From Siphonodentalium dalli (Eukaryota > Mollusca > Scaphopoda > Gadilida > Siphonodentaliidae), in the NCBI GenBank assembly GCA_032622095.1, contig CP136066.1:145729559-145793558 (forward strand): a DNA stretch of 64,000 bases, in the 5' to 3' direction. Shown here piece after piece: positions 57,327 to 64,000 of this stretch (the first letter of the stretch is position 1; each line of letters opens with the position of its first letter). The notes under the pieces were generated by a model. It ran no database searches. It was not told the DNA's origin and saw only the letters and a list, made by a program, of their open reading frames with translations. A program made the translations under genes and the position numbers.

Positions 57327-58060
57327 CTTAATGCAAAGTTATTGGCAGAAGTTTTTTTCGACTGCCAATAACCTCGATATAGCATCTTAGATGCATACCC
57401 CTTGTTTATTTCATAGTTATTGATCTTTGTGTTTATGAAAATGCTGATTATGCCCACACCAGGCGGTATGCCACCAGGGGGTATGCACCGGACGACAGTC
57501 CATCTGTTGTTTTTTTTGCGAGTAGTATTTGTAATACTTGTATCTATTATTTATTACAGGCCTATTCATATTTTAATTCTGTATATGAGAAATCCAACCC
57601 ATGCAGTATTTAAAAATCATTTCCGCACACATGTTCTATACAGACTTTGTTGACATCTGCAAAAACTAAAAACATTGTGACCCACATTTCACGAAGCGGG
57701 CGCAACTAAGAGGTTTTCCGAAAATGCAAAGAATCTCAGAATTTGCAGCTTTTGACATAATTTTGGTCGTTTAATTGTCAAATTCCATGTCAGTAAATCA
57801 TAATCAGAAGTTCTGTGTCTTTGAATGTAATGTAAGATTGTCAAGTCAATGATTAGATTGATTGCAATTAGCGCCCTTTTAAGTCGTGGATTCAAGGACG
57901 TGGTTGGTGTTAAATAAAACCAGAACGACACGGTTGTGTGAATGTGTTAATCGGGTTGACACTTGTGCCATATCGAATAACACATTCACACAACCATGTC
58001 GTTCTGTGTATGTATTTCTGCTTGGAATATTTTCTGAATGTCGACTGAGTTTTGTGTGGG
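57327..58060 (+). repeat. 1.22-kb tandem unit, copy 1, without MITE
   Basis: Same sequence as the next two units ('ttgatctttgtgtttatgaa', 'ccagggggtatgcaccggac', 'cacatttcacgaagcgggcg') but 480 bp shorter. At 57,609-57,615 it has a single TTTAAAA, where copies 2 and 3 hold a foldback element between two TTTAAAA copies. It contains a hairpin around 'ggttgtgtgaatgtgttaat' (57,927-58,002). Confidence 0.9.
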
Positions 58061-59276
58061 CCTTAATGCCAAGTTATTGGCAGAAGTTTTTTTCGACTGC
58101 CAATAACCTCGATATAGCATCTTAGATGCATACCCCTTGTTTATTTCATAGTTATTGATCTTTGTGTTTATGAAAATGCTGATTATGCCCACACCAGGCG
58201 GTATGCCACCAGGGGGTATGCACCGGACGACAGTCCATCTCTTGTTTTATTTACGAGTAGTATATGTAATACTTGTATCTATTATTTATTGCAGGCCTAT
58301 TCATATTTTAATTCTGTATATGAGAAATCCAACCCGTGCAGTATTTAAAAGTACTCAATCCGATAAAACTCCTCTCAATTACTATTTCAATGGCTTCCGG
58401 GGTCAAAAATATTTGATTCGAGTCGAGGAAGCCACCCATCAAAGCTCAGATTTTTTAGATATCGATTTTAGAAATCTATTATTTTTCATTATTGGGAATA
58501 CTTTCTGGCCCAGAACAGTCAAAATTGCGTTATTATTACCACTTGATTTTAGAGTTATCCATCCTTGTCTGTTTGATTAGTGTTTTGGTGTACACATCTC
58601 GAGCAGATTATGGCAGTTGAAGGCAATTATTAGTACTCATCTCGAGAAAATAAGAAATTTCAAAAATCAATATCTAATAACTCTGAGCTTTGTTTGATGG
58701 GTTCCTCGACTCTATTCAAATATTTTTTACCCCGAAAGCCAAAGAAATAGTAATATAGGACCCTTTGATCGGATTGTTGTTGTTGGAATCTGTTGAGATG
58801 GGGACCCTCTGATCGGATTGAGTACCTTTAAAAATCCGTTCCGCACACATGTTCTATACAGACTTTGTTGACATCTGCAAAAACTAAAAACATTGTGACC
58901 CACATTTCACGAAGCGGGCGCAATTAAGAGGTTTTCCGAAAATGCAAAGAAACTCGGAATTTGCAGCTTTTGACATAATTTCGGGCGTTTAATTGTCGAA
59001 TTCCATGTCTACATCATATTCGGAAGTTCTGTGTCTTTGAATGTAATGTAAGATTGTCAAGTCAATGATTAGATTGATTGCAATTAGCGACCTTTCAAGT
59101 CGTGGATTCAAGGACATGGTTGGTGTTAAATAATACCAGAACGACCCGGTTGTGTGAATGTGTTAATCGGCTTGACACTTGTGCCATATCGAATAACACA
59201 TTCACACAACCATGTCGTTCTGTGTATGTATTTCTGCTTGGAATATTTTCTGAATGTCGACTGAGTTTTGTGTGGG
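58061..59276 (+). repeat. 1.22-kb tandem unit, copy 2, with MITE
   Basis: Head-to-tail with copy 3 at a period of 1,216 bp and with few differences. A 476-bp foldback MITE is inserted at 58,351-58,826. The long frame at 58,155-58,580 crosses the MITE border and is not a gene. Confidence 0.9.
58351..58826. mobile_element. Foldback MITE, TTTAAAA TSD (copy 2)
   Basis: The ends gtactcaatccgat and atcggattgagtac are perfect inverted repeats, and the arms continue as inverted copies for most of the length ('gaggaagccacccatcaaag' against 'tttgatgggttcctcgact'). TTTAAAA flanks both sides (58,344-58,350 and 58,827-58,833). Confidence 0.9.
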
Positions 59277-60493
59277 CCTTAATGCCAAGTTATTGGCAGA
59301 AGTTTTTTTCGACTGCCAATAACCTCGATATAGCATCTTAGATGCATACCCCTTGTTTATTTCATAGTTATTGATCTTTGTGTTTATGAAAATGCTGATT
59401 ATGCCCACACCAGGCGGTATGCCACCAGGGGGTATGCACCGGACGACAGTCCATCTCCTATTTTATTTGCGAGTACCGGTAGTATTTGTAATACTTGTAT
59501 CTATTATTTATTGCAGGCTTATTCATATTTTAATTCTGTATATGAGAAATTCAACCCGTGCAGTATTTAAAAGTACTCAATCCGATAAAACTCCTCTCAA
59601 TTACTATTTCAATGGCTTCCGGGGTCAAAAATATTTGATTCGAGTCGAGGAAGCCACCCATCAAAGCTCAGATTTTTTAGATATCGATTTTAGAAATCTA
59701 TTATTTTTCATTATTGGGAATACTTTCTGGCCCAGAACACAGTCAAAATTGCGTTATTATTACCACTTGATTTTAGAGTTGTCCATCCTTGTCTGTTTGA
59801 TTAGTGTTTTGGTGTACACATCTTGAGCAGATTATGGCAGTTGAAGGCAATTATTAGTACTCATCTCGAGAAAATAAGAAATTTCAAAAATCAATATCTA
59901 ATAACTCTGAGCTTTGTTTGATGGGTTCCTCGACTCGAATCAAATATTTTTTACCCCGAAAGCCAAAGAAATAGTAATATAGGACCCTTTGATCGGATTG
60001 TTGTTGTTGGAATCTGTTGAGATGGGGACCCTCTGATCGGATTGAGTACCTTTAAAAATCCGTTCCGCAAACATGTTCTATACAGACTTTGTTGACATCT
60101 GAAAAAACTAAAAACATTGTGACTCACATTTCACGAAGCGGGCGCAATTAAGAGGTTTTCCGAAAATGCAAAGAAACTCGGAATTTGCAGCTTTTGACAT
60201 AATTTCGGGCGTTTAATTATCGAATTCCATGTCAGTACATCATATTCGGAAGTTCTGTGTCTTTGAATGTAATGTAACATTGTCAAGTCAATGATTAGAT
60301 TGATTGCAATTAGCGACCTTTCAAGTCGTGGATTCAAGGACGTGGTTGGTGTTAAATAATACCAGAATGACACGGTTGTGTGAATGTGTTAATCGGGTTG
60401 ACACTTGTGCCATATCGAATAACACATTCACACAACCATGTCGTTCTGTGTATGTATTTCTGCTTGGAATATTTTCTGAATGTCTACTGAGTT
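59277..60493 (+). repeat. 1.22-kb tandem unit, copy 3, with MITE
   Basis: Third unit, ending where 'tgtctactgagttaacacaa' replaces the unit sequence. It holds the MITE at the same position (59,573-60,050), so copies 2 and 3 derive from one MITE-bearing unit. Confidence 0.9.
59573..60050. mobile_element. Foldback MITE, TTTAAAA TSD (copy 3)
   Basis: Nearly identical to 58,351-58,826, with the same ends and the same TTTAAAA flanks. Two extra bases lie near 59,738. Confidence 0.88.
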
Positions 60494-62222
60494 AACACAA
60501 ACGTTCACAAATTTGAAAAGATTATTTCTGGCCTCATGACCTCCCACACCTAATGTCCTGCAAGTATTTTATGCCCCTGCCCTCAATTGTTAATGATAAC
60601 AAGAGTGCCTCATGACGGTTCGTTTTTATCCTGTTTCGTTTGAATTTGTTAAATAAAAAATTGCATTTAATACAAAGTGTATTTTCTTATTAGGAACACC
60701 AAAGCCAAATATTGTAAGAAACCATAATAATAGCAGATTACTGTATTGTGTTGACTATAGTTTTTATGTAATGAGTGGGATTTGGCATATAATTTTAGCT
60801 TCAGCAAGGGAAAATATATGCCTACAATCCCAAATGTTACATAGAAACTATAATCGAACACAGTACAGTAATAGGCCAATAGTAGTACTACATAGCACTT
60901 GCCTGCTGATTAGGGGTCTACATCGGCATGTTACATATCGTCGCACATGACACTGGCCCATCAATTAGGGGAGAGAGGGGGTTTCTCATATTAATTTCTA
61001 ATTTTCATACATTGTTGCAATATAACTCGATAATGGTCCCAGATATCAATTCCAAATTTTGAATATGGGCCATTCACATCAGACTGACCCACCCACAAAT
61101 CAAGGGTTTGTGGGTGAAGGGTTTAATTAGCAGTTTAATTTCCAAAGTGACTATATGTATCGGTCAGATCAGTTTGTACAGAGCCTAGCTGGCACCCAAG
61201 TAAGGGTGAGTGATATGTAAACGATAGGTCTCTTTTGTGTATATACATGTGAGATTTCCTACCCCTCCGAATTAGGGTGAGTGGATTTAAAGGGTGTGTT
61301 CATGTAGAGGTTTCATTTTGGTAATTAAATGAGACTCCCTCCCTACATGGAGCAGCTAGAGCCCAGCCTTTCTGTTGCTTTTCACTCTCTCCCATTGAGG
61401 GTCGATTCCTGACATCTTAGTGCCATATGCTTTATACTTCTTTCAAGCCGATAAGAACATTTGAGTCTGATAAGGCCAGTTATATATAAGATGCTGACGA
61501 TAAGATAGAATGCTATAGTGTGATGTCAAGTTGAACTGTGATAATGGCCAGAAATCTAATTCTGGCCTGAATTTACCTTTCCTGGTGTTATTAGTGACTT
61601 GTCGCCCGAGGTATTAGTACAGTGAGTACACACTTGCCCAACAGCACATTTTCAACAAATATCAGTTTCACACAAGATTTGGCTGGAATCCCATAGCCTG
61701 GCCTCTGAGTTTCAACATAATAATGTGAGTTCCGCTACCGCATGAATGTTCATAGCAAATTTGAGCCCAATTGGCCTTACAAGCTTACCGAATTTCAGTC
61801 AAATCTGACGATTGGTTCTTGAGAAGCTTTTGAAATATTTGGGTCACCAACAGGATTTGAACCCTCATTGACCGTCTCCTAATAAACCAATCAATCCTAT
61901 ATTGATCAAAATTGTTTCCCTGTTGCCCAAGGTATCTGCACACCATATTTGAGCAAAATTGAGTGTTTCTTGCGAAGTAAATGTTTGGTCAGTAAATGAT
62001 TTGAACCCCCCCCCCCCCCCCTCCCATTCTCACCATCCTTGATAAATCTTGTATGGTTTCTGGCAAGTCCGACTATGCAGTCAATTATTTAAGTTCAACT
62101 GCGGTGTCATTGATAATTTCAGTATTCACATTGTGAGTCATTGGTTTTAATCATTCTGTATATGGACAAAGCCATTAATGCACTAATTGACCTTGGGCAT
62201 ATGTGAGCAATATGGTGTTTAC
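60494..62222. other. No gene; one palindrome and a poly-C tract
   Basis: 60,738-60,871 is a palindrome with ttactgtattgtgtt at left and aacacagtacagtaa at right. 61,700-62,000 has degenerate text with 'catttgagc' repeats, and a C15 tract lies at about 62,008. No exon or gene is recognised. Confidence 0.5.
60738..60871. repeat. Palindromic MITE, 134 bp
   Basis: Inverted arms of about 55 bases (ttactgtattgtgttgacta against its complement) with a short centre near 60,805. Several mismatches. No target duplication was identified. Confidence 0.7.
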
Positions 62223-63731
62223 TAGTCCAAGTCTTCTCGTACTAAAACCGGCTAAGATATTGGGATGGAGGTGCCGGTCTTTAGTCCAAGACCGCTTGTA
62301 TACCAATCCTATGACACGACTTACGCCCACGATCTGTGGCGGGAATTTGTGGTGTATTTTACTCGATTTACCTAGCAAATCAATACATGATGCTATATAC
62401 ATCGGAAAGGCTTACATCTTATGGTCATAATGGTGTATAATAATCTAACTTTAATGTTAAATTACACATAGAATATTCCGGTTGATTGACACAAACATCG
62501 ATTTGTTTATCTGTTTGTTTACGTTTTAACCGAAAGCCGAAGTGGTGGGAACGGGTCGTTTCGGTCCGGAGACGTTTCGGCTCAGACCTTTTCGGTCCAG
62601 GGACGTTTCGGCTGGGACGTTTCGGCCGGGACGTTTCGGCCCCATATATTGTGTTAATTGGAGTTGATTGCAGGGGATTAACTCGGCTTATACACGAGTC
62701 GCAGTCTACGGCTTGTTGGTGTGACGAGACGTCTTTCCCACACTTGATGCAAGGGTTGTCGGGAGGGCTTTCCTTGGTTGTAGCTTGTCGACGAAGGTTG
62801 TACGGCATGTTGAACGATTTCAAGATGATATGAACAGAGCAGTATCCCATGCTTAATATACTCTAGGACCGAAACGACACGGACCCGAAGTGGTCCGAAT
62901 AAGTTCGGCATAATCCGCTGTTTGTTCTGGGAATTCTACTTTCCGTTTCTATATATAGCGCGGGTTTTCCGAACAAAAATGTCGAAAACCGATCGCCCGA
63001 AAGTCCAGTTTTCTATGTGCTTTCAGAACAATTCCCGCACTAAAAACTTAATGACATAATGGAGGATCAGAACGGTAGTTTTGTTGACAATTTTCGCAAG
63101 CAACTTGTCAAAATTGGAGCAAATTAGAACTCTTATGTCTGACTTGCCATGCGTGTGCATTTTGATTTGTGTGTTGATAAAATAATCGGAGAACCGAATC
63201 ACACAGTTTCGAAATATAGTTCTTCCGTTTTAGTGGGACTTTTCAAACTTAAGGTTCATTTATTTAGTGTATTACATTTATATCTCCAATGTTTAATTAA
63301 TCTATTTATTATTTTATTTATTGACACACATAATTACGATTACAATGGAGAATTCATCGTAATTTGCGTTGTTGTCCTAAATCTACGGAATATTTTCAAC
63401 GGAAAATGCCGAACACAGTTCGCGAGGTCAACCGAGTTCGCATACTTTTAAAAAATTGTAAACATTGAGGTAAATGTCTCTTTTCGCATTAAATTACCGT
63501 TTTAAATTCACAACTGATGTGGGTTTCAGATAAAATAGCATGTCTTCTGCGGAAAATATCCGTTTATTGTCGCAATTGTGATATGTTATTTCATATAATT
63601 GTGGTTTTATTTGAGCGGGTCACTAACGCTTAAGTCGTGTCATAAGAATGCATGGGCCTGGAACTCGGACTAAAGACCGGCACCTCCATCCCAATATCTT
63701 AGCCGGTTTTAGTACGAGAAGACTTGGACTA
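62223..63731. mobile_element. Mutator-like element, 1.5 kb, perfect 9-bp TSD
   Basis: Terminal inverted repeats of about 65 bp are almost perfect (TAGTCCAAGTCTTCTCGTAC ... at left, its complement ending CTTGGACTA at right). The flanks are GGTGTTTAC on both sides (62,214-62,222 and 63,732-63,740). Long TIRs with a 9-bp duplication are the Mutator/MULE signature. No MULE transposase is seen. The interior has a gacgtttcgg repeat (62,550-62,642) and a Cys-rich minus-strand fragment. Confidence 0.9.
62692..62808 (-). pseudogene. PHD-like Cys-rich fragment inside the MULE-like element
   Basis: The minus strand reads MPYNLRRQATTKESPPDNPC, then IKCGKDVSSHQQAVDCDSC. The C-x2-C ... C-x2-C spacing with AVDCDSC is like the first half of a PHD finger. 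The expected W...H..C second half is missing; the frame then runs into the gacgtttcgg repeat. Probably a captured gene fragment. Confidence 0.5.
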
Positions 63732-63789
63732 GGTGTTTACAAGAACCATGGGTACACAATGTATGTGTGACTGAACCTGATTAAGTATG

Positions 63790-64000
63790 CCTCGTTATAC
63801 AGTATGTGTGTGTGCATTCCTTATTTGGGAGTACCTCCCTATCACTGGTGTGTGATGTGTTCCTTATATGGAATTAAACTCATTAGTGCCCATGACCTCT
63901 GCATGTCTGTGAAAAGTTGATTCCTTATTTGGTGCGTACCTCGTTATCACTTGTGTGTGATGTTTACCTTATATGGTATAAACCTCATTAATATTCATGA
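63790..64000 (+). repeat. Imperfect tandem repeat, about 125 bp x 2
   Basis: Two units share 'attccttatttgg', 'tatcactggtgtgtgatgtg' and 'ccttatatgg...aaactcatta'. The second unit runs to the end of the window, so the array may continue. Confidence 0.7.

Noticed and set aside
57420-59826. Three related frames starting MIFVFMKMLIMPTPGGMPPG, up to 151 residues
   Set aside because: The long versions run from the tandem unit into the inserted MITE, and copy 1 changes sequence at the same point. Repeat artefact.
1-64000. CRISPR arrays, bacterial operons or phage defence genes
   Set aside because: Tandem repeats here are long-unit satellites without unique spacers, and the genes found are spliced eukaryotic or transposon-derived.

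Overview
The window is AT-rich, repeat-dense invertebrate nuclear DNA. I infer a lophotrochozoan, probably a mollusc. The evidence is a USP47-like gene broken into short spliced exons, and many dispersed elements carrying GTCCG-rich stretches and lines such as 'gagttatgg...ttcgacttagaaaat', which I associate with mollusc genomes. Nothing looks bacterial: there are no operons, ribosome binding sites or long intact prokaryote-type genes. Most long reading frames here are repeats read by chance.

The only host gene I can name lies on the + strand between about 15.6 and 39.6 kb. Eight exons with good GT/AG borders encode parts of the deubiquitinase USP47: the end of the catalytic domain, the following helix, two C-terminal ubiquitin-like stretches and a long acidic serine-rich linker. 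Phases chain correctly from 23,549 to 39,622. The first two exons and the exon at 23,436-23,549 carry net frameshifts. About 115 residues expected between 15,979 and 19,199 are not found. The N-terminal catalytic exons and the C-terminal end are also not found, so the copy is partial and may be a decaying duplicate. Its introns hold hAT-, piggyBac- and palindrome-type MITEs and a 4.5-kb tandem array of a 164-bp unit.

1-15.6 kb is layered transposon debris. A 6.1-kb hAT-type element with a perfect 8-bp target duplication splits an older GTCCG-type repeat, and a second hAT-type element with its own perfect 8-bp duplication sits inside it. Next come TA-flanked inverted-repeat elements and dispersed direct repeats. 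39.6-45.7 kb holds a large interrupted palindrome, a stretch of unidentified coding-like sequence, and two tandem-repeat clusters.

45.7-55.4 kb is the most unusual region. Two near-identical head-to-tail units of about 3.4-3.5 kb, plus a truncated third, each combine a + strand zinc-finger/tyrosine-recombinase gene with a - strand pogo-type (DDE_1) transposase C-terminus. An older, differently degraded recombinase copy and twin 80-residue reading frames precede them. The same 25-bp sequence occurs on both sides of the block. A 660-bp foldback element follows.

56-60.5 kb holds GTCCG-type repeats and then three tandem 1.22-kb units. Two units contain a foldback MITE and one retains the empty insertion site. 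At 62.2-63.7 kb there is a Mutator-like element with long terminal inverted repeats and a perfect 9-bp target duplication; it carries a Cys-rich PHD-like fragment. All family assignments come from reading the sequence; no database search was run.
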